Origin: Cupriavidus taiwanensis
GTDB taxonomy: Bacteria; Pseudomonadota; Gammaproteobacteria; Burkholderiales; Burkholderiaceae
Direction of reading: 5' to 3'
Assembly: GCF_900250075.1 (NCBI RefSeq)
Contig: NZ_LT977071.1
Span: forward strand, 1,798,941 to 1,862,940
Length of the DNA stretch: 64,000 bases
A model generated the notes under the pieces. It saw only the letters and a program-made list of their open reading frames with translations. It made no database searches and had not been told where the DNA came from. Within the stretch, counting starts at the first letter, position 1, and every line of letters begins with the position of its first letter. Both the position numbers and the translations under genes were made by a program. Below, piece after piece: positions 1 to 8,462 of the stretch.

Positions 1-1410
1 GATGTAGTCCTCGTTGAGCGGCTGGATGGTGAAGCCCGCGCCCAGGAACGCAGCACCCTTCTTGTAGCTGATGGGCTCGTTCCAGATGTCCATGCCCCAC
101 TCGTTGGCGGGCACGTAGAACAGGCCGGTCTGCGGGCTGTAGGCCATCGGCTGCTGGTTCTTGCCGCCCAGGAAGCCCGGTGCCGCGAACACCGACTTGC
201 CCTTCTTCTCGCCGTTGGCGGCGGCCGGGTCGCCGGGACGGCCCTCGGCGACGTAGTTGGGGCGGCCGCTCTTCAGGTCGATGCCGCTGGCCCAGGTGAT
301 CTTGTTCACGAACGGGAAGGCATTGACCAGCTTGCCGCTGGTGGCATCGTTGACGTAGAAGAAGCCGTTGCGGTCGGCCTTGCCGCCCATGCGCTTGCCG
401 TCCAGGTCGAAGGTGACGAACTCGTTCACGCCGTCGAAATCCCAGCCGTCGTTGGGCGTGTTCTGGTAGTGCCAGACGATCTTGCCGGTGGCGGGATCGA
501 GCGCCACGGTCGAGGCAGAGTAGAGGTTGTCGCCCTTGCGGATATGGCTGTTCCACGGGCCCGGGTTGCCGGTGCCAAAGTAGGCCAGGCCGGTGGCCGG
601 GTCATAGGTGCCGCCCAGCCACGTGGCCGCGCCGCCGGTCTTCCAGGTCTCGCCGGGCCAGCTGGCGTTCTGGGTGCCGGTCATGCCGATCTCGGTCTTG
701 TTGCCGTCCTTGTCGTACTTGTAGCCCATGTGGCCTTCGACCACCGGCCGCGACCACACCAGCTGCCCGGTCTTGGCATCGCGCGCCTCGACGCGGCCGA
801 CCACGCCGAATTCGCCGCCCGAGATGCCGGTCAGCACCAGGCCCTTGGCCACCAGCGGCGCGGCCGTGTACGAATAGCCGGCGGCGTAGTCTTCCAGCTT
901 CTCTTTCCAAACCACCTTGCCGCTGTTCTGGTCCAGCGCCACCAGCTGCGCGTCGAGCGTGCCGAAGATCACCAGGTTGTCGTACAGCGCCGCGCCCCGG
1001 TTGACCACGTCGCAGCACGGCATGATGCCTTCGGGCAGGCGGTGCTCGTACTTCCACAGCTTGCGCCCGGTCTTCACGTCGAGCGCATAGATGCGCGAAT
1101 ACGACGCGGTGACAAACATCTTGCCGTCGTGGATCAGCGGCTGCGACTCCTGCCCGCGCTGCTTCTCGCCGCCGAACGAGAACGACCACGCCGGCACCAG
1201 CCGGCCCACGTTCTTGGTATTGATGCGCGCCAGCGTCGAATAGCGCTGCCCCTGCGGGCCCATGCCCCACGACAGCACGTCGCCGGGGGACTTCGCATCG
1301 TTCTCGATCATGGCGTCGCTTACCGCCGCCTGCGCGGCAACGCTCGCCGCAGCGGCCGCGATTGCCGCCGCGGTTGTCGCAATTGCCAGCCCTACTCGTA
1401 AGGTCCTCAT
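1..1410 (-). CDS. PQQ-dependent (quinoprotein) alcohol dehydrogenase, lanthanide-type, partial
   Basis: Periplasmic PQQ enzyme of the XoxF/ExaA family, which oxidises primary alcohols and hands electrons to a cytochrome c. Only the first 470 residues are in the window; the C-terminus lies beyond base 1. Seen: an Ala-rich Sec signal (about residues 1-28), the vicinal cysteine pair C132-C133 in PCCDVVNRG that forms the family's ring disulfide, and GWDFDGVNE with catalytic base D324. D326, two residues on, is the extra Asp that distinguishes lanthanide-using enzymes; calcium enzymes have Ala or Ser there. The start at 1410 is preferred because AGGAG lies just upstream; an in-frame ATG at 1416 abuts that site. 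It is the last gene of a minus-strand locus but is set off by a 195-bp gap with a possible sigma-54 promoter. Family is certain, metal preference inferred. Confidence 0.93.
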   Translation of the reverse strand, partial: MRTLRVGLAIATTAAAIAAAAASVAAQAAVSDAMIENDAKSPGDVLSWGMGPQGQRYSTLARINTKNVGRLVPAWSFSFGGEKQRGQESQPLIHDGKMFVTASYSRIYALDVKTGRKLWKYEHRLPEGIMPCCDVVNRGAALYDNLVIFGTLDAQLVALDQNSGKVVWKEKLEDYAAGYSYTAAPLVAKGLVLTGISGGEFGVVGRVEARDAKTGQLVWSRPVVEGHMGYKYDKDGNKTEIGMTGTQNASWPGETWKTGGAATWLGGTYDPATGLAYFGTGNPGPWNSHIRKGDNLYSASTVALDPATGKIVWHYQNTPNDGWDFDGVNEFVTFDLDGKRMGGKADRNGFFYVNDATSGKLVNAFPFVNKITWASGIDLKSGRPNYVAEGRPGDPAAANGEKKGKSVFAAPGFLGGKNQQPMAYSPQTGLFYVPANEWGMDIWNEPISYKKGAAFLGAGFTIQPLNEDYI

Positions 1411-1476
1411 TGCCATCTCCTCTCTTGTTTTCGATTTCGCTGGTGCGCCACTGCGCCACACACCAGCACGCAAATG

Positions 1477-1491
1477 GCAAATCCCATGCCA
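1477..1491 (-). promoter_or_regulatory. Putative sigma-54 (-24/-12) promoter of the quinoprotein dehydrogenase
   Basis: On the minus strand this reads TGGCATGGGATTTGC, against the sigma-54 consensus TGGCAC-N5-TTGC: one mismatch, with the essential GG and GC exactly 10 bases apart. A transcript would start near 1465 and leave a leader of about 55 bases before the ATG at 1410. Sigma-54 control of alcohol dehydrogenase genes is known in related bacteria. No enhancer-binding regulator gene is in the window. Confidence 0.5.
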
Positions 1492-1605
1492 GTGGGGCGG
1501 GGCCCGATCACGCGCCCTGCAAGCCCGCCGCAAGGCTGCTGCCCGCGCCAGCGTGCAACACTGCGTTGCAGCTGCGCCAGAATTGAACAGGCATCGTCGG
1601 TCCCG

Positions 1606-2550
1606 TCACTGGCCCAGCGCGGCTTCCTCGTGCGCCGGGTAGAGATGGATCACGTTGCGCAGGTACTCGGCCGGCAGCGCGCCCCAGCGCGCGAAGGGCT
1701 CGGGCACCGGCAGGGCCATGACCTCGGCCAGGTCGCGTCCCTGCGCCGCGGCCTCGCGCAGGCGCGCGTCGAGCCATTGCAGGTAGGCACGCGTCTGCGC
1801 GATGGCTTCCGTGCCGCCCAGCGCGGGCCCGTGGCTGGGCACCAGCAGGCGCGCCCCGCTCTGCTCCATCAGCGCCTGCAGCCGCGCCAGGCTGTCGAGC
1901 CAGCGCCCGATATGCGCGTGCGGCGTGGTGGGGATGCGCTCGCGGAACACCAGCCCGCCGGCGAAGACGATGCCGGCGGCGCGGTCCAGCAGCACCAGGT
2001 CTGCGTCGGTATGGCCTTCCAGGCGGATCAGTTCCAGCGTGCGGCGCCCGATCGTCCGTGTGCCGGCCTCCAGCGCGTGCAGCGGCGGCGCGGGCTCGGT
2101 GCCGCGCATCCAGTCGCCGCACAGGCGGTAGAGGTTGTCGGCATAGGCCGCGCCCTCGCGGCGCGCGCCGTCGATGGTGGCGGGCAGCGCGCTGCCGCCC
2201 ACGTCGGCATAGGCCTGGTTGCCGAAGAAGTAGTCGGGATGCAGGTTCAGGTTCAGCACCAGCCGTACTGGCGCGCCGGTCAGCGCGGCGATGGCGCGGC
2301 GCTGCTGCTCGCCGTACTCGCGCGAGGGGCCGGTGTTGATCACCACCACGCCGTCGCCGGTATCGATGAACGCGGTATTGATGATGTTGCAGCCATTGGC
2401 CGGGGCGAAGTCGGCATTGGCGCCTTCCAGCAGCCACACGCCGGCGGCGATCTCGCGCGGCGCCAGGCGGTAGTCAGGTGGCTGCGCGGGCGCCGCGAGG
2501 ACCGCAGCAGTGGCCAGCCACAGCAGCAGCGACGGCAATACGCGCTTCAT
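1606..2550 (-). CDS. Quinoprotein relay system zinc metallohydrolase (SoxH-like, metallo-beta-lactamase fold)
   Basis: 314-residue exported protein with an N-terminal signal (cleavage near AAPAQ) and a metallo-beta-lactamase fold. It belongs to the SoxH-related group found next to PQQ dehydrogenases, whose biochemical role is not established. The usual HxHxDH metal motif is degenerate: the region reads NLNLHPDYFFGN, so the first and last histidines are Asn and Tyr. The later GHTDAD and PSHGP histidines remain. The ATG overlaps the stop of the SoxYZ-like gene (ATGA), so translation is probably coupled. It is the last gene of the tight chain; 195 bases separate it from the dehydrogenase. Family call is strong, catalysis uncertain. 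Confidence 0.85.
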   Translation of the reverse strand: MKRVLPSLLLWLATAAVLAAPAQPPDYRLAPREIAAGVWLLEGANADFAPANGCNIINTAFIDTGDGVVVINTGPSREYGEQQRRAIAALTGAPVRLVLNLNLHPDYFFGNQAYADVGGSALPATIDGARREGAAYADNLYRLCGDWMRGTEPAPPLHALEAGTRTIGRRTLELIRLEGHTDADLVLLDRAAGIVFAGGLVFRERIPTTPHAHIGRWLDSLARLQALMEQSGARLLVPSHGPALGGTEAIAQTRAYLQWLDARLREAAAQGRDLAEVMALPVPEPFARWGALPAEYLRNVIHLYPAHEEAALGQ

Positions 2551-3347
2551 GGCGACACCCGCGCCGCGATGCGGTTGCCGTTGTTGTCGTGGCCGGACAC
2601 GGTCATGCCGGGCACCACCGCCTCGCGCAGGTCGAACGAGAAGATCGGGTTCTCCGCCACGGGCTCGTGCAGGGTCAGCCGCAACAGCGGCTGCCGCGCC
2701 GCGTCGGCCAGCACCAGCGTCTCGAGATGGAACGCCGGGATGCCGGCGACCAGGCCGGTGTCCATCGGGTGCATCACGCGCAGCCGCACGCGCGCGCCGG
2801 CGTCGCCCAAGGGCGGGAACACGCGCGCCTCGACCCGATTGAGGGTGCGGCTCCAGCTGCCGTCGCGGCGGGTCGCGCCCGGCACGGTGCAGCCACCGCC
2901 GCCGGCGTCGACCCACGCGCTGCCGACATGCCAGGTGCCGTCGCGCGTGCGCGCCGCCACCCGCACCGGCGAGGCCTGCTCCAGCTTGAAGCGGAACGAC
3001 AGCGACGGCCGCACCCGCAGCGGCTCGAACGCCAGCACCGGGCGGATCGGGTTGCGGTCCACCGCCACCACGATGCGCTCGACCTCGCCCAGCGCCGACG
3101 CGTCGAAGGCAATCGGCACGCGCATCGGGTCTTCGGCGAAGGCGGGCCCTGTCACGCGCACGCGGCTGTCGAACACTACCGGGCCCTGCTGCAGCAGCTC
3201 CTTGTGGATCCAGGCCCATTGCGGCGACTGCATTGGATCGCTGTGCACGATGCCGGCACCGGTGCCCGGTGCCGCGGACACCCTCGGGACGGCCAGCGCC
3301 AGCCATGCCAGCGCCAGCAACGCCAGGCCCTGCCGGTGGCCGGTCAT
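2547..3347 (-). CDS. Quinoprotein-associated SoxYZ-like carrier protein
   Basis: 266-residue secreted protein fusing a SoxY-like and a SoxZ-like domain. In sulfur oxidation SoxYZ carries intermediates on a cysteine in a C-terminal GGCGG arm of SoxY. Here the glycine-rich cysteine motif (AGGGGCT) is internal, at the junction before the SoxZ-like half. A signal peptide covers about residues 1-25 (ending PRVSAAP). No other sox thiosulfate-oxidation genes are near, and the neighbours are all of the PQQ-ABC set, so a role as a carrier in quinoprotein metabolism is more likely than sulfur oxidation. The start overlaps the permease stop by 4 bases and the stop overlaps the metallohydrolase start by 4 bases. 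Function beyond the family is unknown. Confidence 0.85.
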   Translation of the reverse strand: MTGHRQGLALLALAWLALAVPRVSAAPGTGAGIVHSDPMQSPQWAWIHKELLQQGPVVFDSRVRVTGPAFAEDPMRVPIAFDASALGEVERIVVAVDRNPIRPVLAFEPLRVRPSLSFRFKLEQASPVRVAARTRDGTWHVGSAWVDAGGGGCTVPGATRRDGSWSRTLNRVEARVFPPLGDAGARVRLRVMHPMDTGLVAGIPAFHLETLVLADAARQPLLRLTLHEPVAENPIFSFDLREAVVPGMTVSGHDNNGNRIAARVSP

Positions 3348-4174
3348 GCCGGTTGCCCGCGACGCGCCATGCCGCGCTGCGGGTCGTAGCCGCGCAGCGC
3401 CAGCGCGAAAAACGCCACCGCGCTGGCCGCGACGATGGCCAGGCTGTGCGGCGCCAGCTGCCCGTACAGCGCAAAGCGGATCGCCTCGACCGCATGCGTG
3501 AACGGGTTCAGCCGCGCCAGCTGGTACACCGCCTCGGCGCCCGACTCCTGCAGGCGCCACAGCGGATACAGCGCCGAGCTGATGAAGAACATCGGGAAGA
3601 TGACGAAGTTCATGGTGCCGGCAAAATTCTCCAGCTGGCGCACATGGACCGACAGCAGCAGGCCGAGCGCGCCCAGCATCAGCGCCGCCAGCGTCATCGC
3701 GCCCAGGCCGGCCAGCAGGTGCAGCGGCGCGAAGCGGATGCCGAACGCCGCGGCCACCAGCAGGAACGCCGCCATCTGCAGCAACGACAGCAGCGTGCCC
3801 GCCGCCAGCTTGCAGCCCAGCAGCCAGCCGCGCGGCAGGGGCGCGGTCAGCAGCAGCCGCATCACGCCCATCTCGCGGTCGTACACCATCGCCAGCGACG
3901 ACTGCATGCCGTTGAACAGCGCGATCATGCCCAGCAGCCCGGGTGCGACATAGACCTGGTATTCGATGTAGCTGTCGTACGGCGGCGCGATCGCGACCCC
4001 CAGCGCATTCTGGAAGCCTGCGGCGAACACCAGCAGCCACAGCAGCGGCCGCACCAGCGACGACAGCAGCCGTCCGGGCTGGCGCAGGTATTTGCGCAGT
4101 TCGCGGCCGCAGACCGCGCGCAGTGCGCGCCAGCGATGGCGCATCGACGGTGGCAGGGTGGCGGGCATGGTCAT
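3344..4174 (-). CDS. ABC-2 type permease of the PQQ-associated ABC transporter (PedC-like)
   Basis: 276 residues with about six hydrophobic segments and the ABC-2 permease pattern: an N-terminal cytoplasmic stretch (RELRKYLRQPGR), then the conserved motif YDREMGVMRLLLTAPLP after the second membrane segment. It matches the permeases encoded beside quinoprotein alcohol dehydrogenases (PedC type in Pseudomonas). It would form the inner-membrane channel with the ATPase at 6375-7154. ABC-2 permeases are usually exporters, yet a periplasmic binding protein is encoded next door, so transport direction is unclear. Its start is 4 bases downstream of the binding-protein stop and its stop overlaps the SoxYZ-like start. 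Confidence 0.88.
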   Translation of the reverse strand: MTMPATLPPSMRHRWRALRAVCGRELRKYLRQPGRLLSSLVRPLLWLLVFAAGFQNALGVAIAPPYDSYIEYQVYVAPGLLGMIALFNGMQSSLAMVYDREMGVMRLLLTAPLPRGWLLGCKLAAGTLLSLLQMAAFLLVAAAFGIRFAPLHLLAGLGAMTLAALMLGALGLLLSVHVRQLENFAGTMNFVIFPMFFISSALYPLWRLQESGAEAVYQLARLNPFTHAVEAIRFALYGQLAPHSLAIVAASAVAFFALALRGYDPQRGMARRGQPA

Positions 4175-4178
4175 GGGG

Positions 4179-5357
4179 TCAGGTCGGGGCGCGGCACGCG
4201 GTGTCGGCTTCGTCGGCGCCCAGGGTGTCGAGGTTGTTCTTCGGATGCAGCACGCCTTCGACCGGCGCGGTGCCGACCACGCCGTCGGGGTGCGCCAGCA
4301 TCAGCGGCTGGCGCAGCTGGCGGTCCCAGCGCCGGAACGACAGCGGCGGGCCCTTGAAGCCATCCACCACCACCTGCCCCGCGGCCAGCGCCTGCGCCTG
4401 CGCGGCAAAGCCCGCGGGCTGCCGCACCACGCTCTCGGCAATGGCCTTGACGGCGACCCACGCGGCCCAGTCGTAGCCGGTCATCGGCCGGCCCGCGGCG
4501 CGGGCGAAGCGCCGGTTGAGCTGCGGCCCGCCGTTGCGCTCCCAGGTCCAGTGCCAGGCCTGCGCGCCCAGCCCGCTGGCGCCAACCACCGGGCGCGGCA
4601 GCTGCGTGGCGTAGGGCAGGCCGCGCGCGAACTCGCCGTCGGCGTCGGCCACCACCACCACGTCGTAGTCCGCGCCACCGGTCAGCAGCCTGACATTGGC
4701 CTGGTCGCGCTCGCGCGGATCGTTGGACAGCCGGAATGCGCGCTGCGCGCTCCAGGCGATGCCGAAGCGCCGCGCCGCGCCCAGCAGCGCCTCTCGCTGC
4801 GCGGCGTCGGCCGGGGACGGGCCGCTCAGCAGCAAGGCGCGGCGCCACTTGCGCGCGGCCAGGTATTGCATCAGCGCATCGGCGCGCATGCGCAGGCTGG
4901 GCAGCGTATGCAGCAGCACCGGCGCGCAGCCTGAGCCGCGCAGCGCATCGTCGTCGGCCGAGACATTGAACAGCAGGGCCTCGCCCGGCCTGACCGCGCC
5001 CACCGCGGCCCGGACCGCGGCCGCCGGCAGGTCGAGCACGATGTAGCGCGTGCCCTGTCGCGCCAGCGCCGCGACCAGCGTGGCCACCTCGGCTTCGGTG
5101 CGGGCCTGCTGCGCCTCGACCCGCAGCGACTGGCCCGCGGCCTCCAGCGCAAAGCGCGCTTCCGCCGCGGCCACCTGGGCGGCGTCGAGCGCGCTGCCCT
5201 GCGGCTGGTCGGGATAGCGCTGCGCCAGCCGCCGCGGCGCGTGGCGGGCATCGTCGGCCAGCGACACCACCGCCACGCGCACCTCCGCGCCATGCAGCGG
5301 CGACGCCAGCGCCGCCGCAAGCGTAAAGGCCAGCACGGCCAGCGCCCGCTCAGTCAT
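4179..5357 (-). CDS. ABC transporter substrate-binding protein, PQQ-associated (type 1 fold)
   Basis: 392-residue periplasmic protein with a Sec signal (start MTERALAVLAF, cleavage near LHGAEV) and a Leu/Ile/Val-receptor-like two-lobe fold, of the PQQ_ABC_bind family encoded only beside quinoprotein dehydrogenases. Its ligand is unknown; homologues in methylotroph lanthanide-uptake (lut) loci suggest a lanthanide complex or related ligand, which is inference. The ATG at 5357 lies inside the 3' end of the propeller gene (8-base overlap); longer in-frame versions would run further into that gene. It probably delivers to the permease immediately downstream. Confidence 0.87.
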   Translation of the reverse strand: MTERALAVLAFTLAAALASPLHGAEVRVAVVSLADDARHAPRRLAQRYPDQPQGSALDAAQVAAAEARFALEAAGQSLRVEAQQARTEAEVATLVAALARQGTRYIVLDLPAAAVRAAVGAVRPGEALLFNVSADDDALRGSGCAPVLLHTLPSLRMRADALMQYLAARKWRRALLLSGPSPADAAQREALLGAARRFGIAWSAQRAFRLSNDPRERDQANVRLLTGGADYDVVVVADADGEFARGLPYATQLPRPVVGASGLGAQAWHWTWERNGGPQLNRRFARAAGRPMTGYDWAAWVAVKAIAESVVRQPAGFAAQAQALAAGQVVVDGFKGPPLSFRRWDRQLRQPLMLAHPDGVVGTAPVEGVLHPKNNLDTLGADEADTACRAPT

Positions 5358-6378
5358 CGATCGCCACCGAATGCGGCACGCGGCCCGCCTTGAGCGTGGC
5401 CACCGCCTTGCGGCTGGCGGTGTCGACCACGCTGACATCGTCCGACATCCCGTTGGCGACGTAGAGCCGGGCGTTGTCGCGGCTCAGCGCCAGCCCCCAG
5501 GCGCGCCGTCCCACCAGCACGTAGTCCTGCACGCGGCGCGACGCCACCTCCACCACCGCGACATGGTTGGCGCGGCCCAGCCCGATATAGGCGTGGCTGC
5601 CGTCGCTGCGCGCCGCCATCCCGACCGGGGTCACGTCCTCGGCGCGCATGCCGCGCGGCGCGAAGGCAATGGTCTGCACCACCTCCAGCGTATCGGTGCG
5701 GATCACGCTGACGCTGGCCGACAGCTCGTTGGAGACCCACAGCTCCTTGCCGCCGCGCACCAGCAGCAGCCGGCGCGGCCGGTTGCCGACGCGGATATTG
5801 CGCACCACCTTGCGCGTGGCGAGGTCGACCACGTGGACCAGGTTAGCCACCTCGGAAGCCACGTACACCTGCCGCCCGTCCGCGCTGACCCGGACGCCCT
5901 CCGGTTCCTCCCCCACCGCGACCGCGAACACGCGCTTGCCGGAGCCGGTGTCGTAGGCCGACAGCAGCGCGTCCTCTTCATTCGACACGTAGAGCGTGCG
6001 GCCGTCCTGGCTGAGGTCGAACAGCTCCGGGTCGTCGCCCACCGGCAGCGACGCCACGGTCTTGCGCGTGCCGACGTCGACCACGTCGACGCGGTGGTCG
6101 TCGCTGCAGGCCACGTACAGCCGTGCGCGGTCCGGCGACAGCTGCAGGTGGCGCGGCCGCCGGCACTGGCGCCACGACGCCAGCTGCTGGCCGCTGGCGG
6201 CAGCGTAGGCGGTCAGCGCGTCGTCCTTTTCGCTGGAGACAAAGACCTGGCCGGTGGCGGCGCGCGCGGGGCCGCCCTGGGTGCCCTGCGCGCCCTCGGC
6301 CAGGCCGGCGGCAACCAGCAGCGCGGTGGCCAGCAGCCAGGCGCCGGCAAGCCAGGCGGGGGATGGCATCGGCTTCAT
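5350..6378 (-). CDS. YVTN-family beta-propeller protein, PQQ-dependent catabolism associated
   Basis: 342 residues: a signal peptide (about residues 1-30), then some seven YVTN/NHL-type repeats of about 42 residues with recurring motifs such as LYVSNE, VYVASE, LWVSNE and LYVANG, each followed by a VxVVD strand. This predicts a periplasmic seven-bladed propeller. Family members occur with PQQ dehydrogenases and the associated ABC transporter; a similar protein is found in the lut locus of methylotrophs. A binding or chaperone role for the metal or cofactor is possible but unproven. The start overlaps the ATPase stop by 4 bases (ATGA). Confidence 0.88.
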   Translation of the reverse strand: MKPMPSPAWLAGAWLLATALLVAAGLAEGAQGTQGGPARAATGQVFVSSEKDDALTAYAAASGQQLASWRQCRRPRHLQLSPDRARLYVACSDDHRVDVVDVGTRKTVASLPVGDDPELFDLSQDGRTLYVSNEEDALLSAYDTGSGKRVFAVAVGEEPEGVRVSADGRQVYVASEVANLVHVVDLATRKVVRNIRVGNRPRRLLLVRGGKELWVSNELSASVSVIRTDTLEVVQTIAFAPRGMRAEDVTPVGMAARSDGSHAYIGLGRANHVAVVEVASRRVQDYVLVGRRAWGLALSRDNARLYVANGMSDDVSVVDTASRKAVATLKAGRVPHSVAIDD

Positions 6379-7154
6379 GCGGTCAGCTCCGTTTGCGCCG
6401 CGCGGCTGACCGACGGCGTCATGGCGAGGAAAGCGGCTTCCAGCGTCGCGGCCGCGGTGACCCCCAGCAGCGCGGCCGGGGTGCCGTCGAAGCGCACCGC
6501 GCCGCGGTCGAGCACGATCACGCGGTCGGCCTGCTCCACCTCCTGCACCAGGTGGGTCGCCCACAGCACGCCGGCGCCTGCGTGCCGCGCCAGCCGCCGG
6601 GTCTCGGCCAGCAGCTGCACGCGCGAGGCGGGGTCGAGTCCCACCGTCGGCTCGTCGAGCAGCAGCATGGCCGGCTCATGCAGCAAGGCGCGCGCCAGTT
6701 CGACCTTGCGCCGGCTGCCGCCCGACAGCTCGCGCACCGGCGCTTGCGCGCGCGGCGCCAGGCCGAAGGCCTGCAGCAGGCGCGCGATCCGCTGCGCCGC
6801 CTCGCGCCGCGGCAGGCCATGCAGGTCGGCATGGAAGCGCAGGTTGGCCAGCACCGGCAGGTCCAGGTCGATGGCGGGCTGCTGGAACACGATGCCCAGC
6901 TGCGCCAGCGCGCGCACCGGGTCGCGCCGCATGTCGCAGCCCATCACCATGACCTGCCCGGCATCGGCGACGAACAGGCCGCTGAGGATCTGGAACAGCG
7001 TGGTCTTGCCCGCGCCGTTGGGCCCCAGCAGCGCCACGAACTCGCCGCGCCGCACGCACAGCGAAACCCCGTCGAGCGCGACGCGCCCGCCGAACGCCTT
7101 GCGCACCGCGTCGCAAGCAAGCGCCGGCGCTTCCTGGATTGGCAGTGCGTTCAT
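6375..7154 (-). CDS. ABC transporter ATP-binding protein, PQQ-associated
   Basis: 259-residue cytoplasmic ATPase with Walker A GPNGAGKTT (near residues 45-53), the signature LSGGSRRK, Walker B MLLLDEP and a switch histidine in WATHLVQE. It belongs to the PQQ_ABC_ATP family and should energise the permease at 3344-4174, although two genes lie between them. It overlaps the Bug-type receptor gene upstream and the propeller gene downstream by 4 bases each, so the whole set is probably one polycistronic, coupled message. Confidence 0.9.
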   Translation of the reverse strand: MNALPIQEAPALACDAVRKAFGGRVALDGVSLCVRRGEFVALLGPNGAGKTTLFQILSGLFVADAGQVMVMGCDMRRDPVRALAQLGIVFQQPAIDLDLPVLANLRFHADLHGLPRREAAQRIARLLQAFGLAPRAQAPVRELSGGSRRKVELARALLHEPAMLLLDEPTVGLDPASRVQLLAETRRLARHAGAGVLWATHLVQEVEQADRVIVLDRGAVRFDGTPAALLGVTAAATLEAAFLAMTPSVSRAAQTELTA

Positions 7155-8134
7155 AACTGCTCCTTCGCCCGGGCCGTGCCCGCACGCTGGGCAAAGCTGC
7201 GTTCGGTGTCCCAGGCCTGGCGCAGGAAGGCTTCGTATTGCGCGGTGCCCAGGTAGGTCAGCTCCTGGTCGTAGCGAGCCAGCTCGGCGAGATGGCGCGG
7301 GTGCTGCATGGCGATGCGGAACGCGTCGTGCAGGCGCCTGACGATGGCCGCATCGGTGCCGCGCGGCACGCCGATGCCATAGGGCGAGTTGTGGACCGCA
7401 TCGGCGAAGCCCAGCTCGGCCACGGTCGGCACCTCGGGCCAGCGCGCCGAGCGCTGCGCGCTGAACACCGCCAGCAGGCGCAGCTTGCCGGCTTCGACGA
7501 ACGGCGCGAAGCCGGTGGAATTGACCCCCGCCATCAGCGAGCCGTTGGCCACCGCCAGCATCTGGTCGGCGGTGCCGTGGTACGGCACGTGCAGGTAGCG
7601 CACGCCGCTGCGGCCCAGCACGTCCTCCATCGCCAGGTGCGCGGTGGTGCCGATGCCGGTGGAGCCCACGGTCAGCCGGCCCGGATGTGCGCGGCCCCAG
7701 GCAATCAGCTCGCGCAGCGAGCGCCACGGGCTGTCGGCGGGCACCACGATGCCGAAGGTATAGCCCGAGATCATCAGCACCGGCTGGATGTCGCGCAGCG
7801 GCTGCCACGCGGTCTTCTGCTGGTGCGGGAAGCGGTACACCGTCAGCGGCAGCTGGCCGATGGTGTAGCCGTCCGGCCGCGCGGCGGCAAGCAGGCCGCC
7901 CACCAACGTGCCGCCGGCGCCGGGCCGGTTCTCCACCACGATCGGCTGCCCCAGCTCACGTCCGGCCAGTTCGGCCAGGACGCGCATCGATATATCGGTG
8001 GCCCCGCCGGCCGGCCACGGCACCACCAGCGTGACCGGACGCGACGGATAGGCGGCTGCGCCCTCGGCCCGCGCGAAGCCCGCCGGCAACAGGCCGAGGC
8101 ACATCGACAGCAGGCAGGCAAGGCAACGGAACAT
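7151..8134 (-). CDS. Bug-family (tripartite tricarboxylate) periplasmic solute receptor
   Basis: 327 residues with a Sec signal (MFRCLACLLS to GFARAEG) and the Bug family pattern: YPSRPVTLVVPWPAGGATDI, ENRPGAGGT, GSTGIGTTAHL and VPYHGTADQM. Bug proteins bind carboxylates or other small molecules in the periplasm, and most are orphans without TctAB membrane partners, as here. It is the promoter-proximal gene of the PQQ-ABC chain and its stop overlaps the ATPase start (ATGA), which ties it to that system. That position is unusual and suggests it senses or binds a ligand of the pathway. Ligand unknown. Confidence 0.9.
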   Translation of the reverse strand: MFRCLACLLSMCLGLLPAGFARAEGAAAYPSRPVTLVVPWPAGGATDISMRVLAELAGRELGQPIVVENRPGAGGTLVGGLLAAARPDGYTIGQLPLTVYRFPHQQKTAWQPLRDIQPVLMISGYTFGIVVPADSPWRSLRELIAWGRAHPGRLTVGSTGIGTTAHLAMEDVLGRSGVRYLHVPYHGTADQMLAVANGSLMAGVNSTGFAPFVEAGKLRLLAVFSAQRSARWPEVPTVAELGFADAVHNSPYGIGVPRGTDAAIVRRLHDAFRIAMQHPRHLAELARYDQELTYLGTAQYEAFLRQAWDTERSFAQRAGTARAKEQL

Positions 8135-8462
8135 GGCGAAGCACCGGACCGGGTTGGGATGCGGTGTGACAGAGCAAGGCCGATACCATGTGCGATGCAA
8201 CACGGCATGCCGCATCCCCGCGGACCTTGCCGGGCCGGCGCTGCACCGCTGCCGGCCGCCGGCTCGCAGCGACGCGTGCTGCGATGCGCCGCGCGGCACT
8301 GTGCCGTGATGGAACACTGTCCCGCTGATGGCAACGCCCCCTTGTCCTGTTTTGTGACAGGGCGCAGGCCCCATGCTGCTGCCCGGTACGAAAACTGCTG
8401 AAGCCCTGCCCACAGGCGCGGCCCGATGCAGGCATGCGCCGCTATCCCGAGGAGACCCGACC
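8135..8462. promoter_or_regulatory. Divergent intergenic region between the PQQ-ABC chain and the TonB receptor
   Basis: 328 bases that must hold both divergent promoters. I see no convincing -35/-10 pair and no sigma-54 site on either strand. A weak inverted motif (CTGTCC near 8320 and GTGACAGGG near 8355) is present. The receptor start is preceded by CCGAGGAGACCCGACC, a good ribosome-binding site. Confidence 0.4.

Noticed and set aside
2547..3347. Thiosulfate-oxidising sox operon
   Set aside because: Only a fused SoxYZ-like and a SoxH-like protein are present, both of the quinoprotein-associated types.
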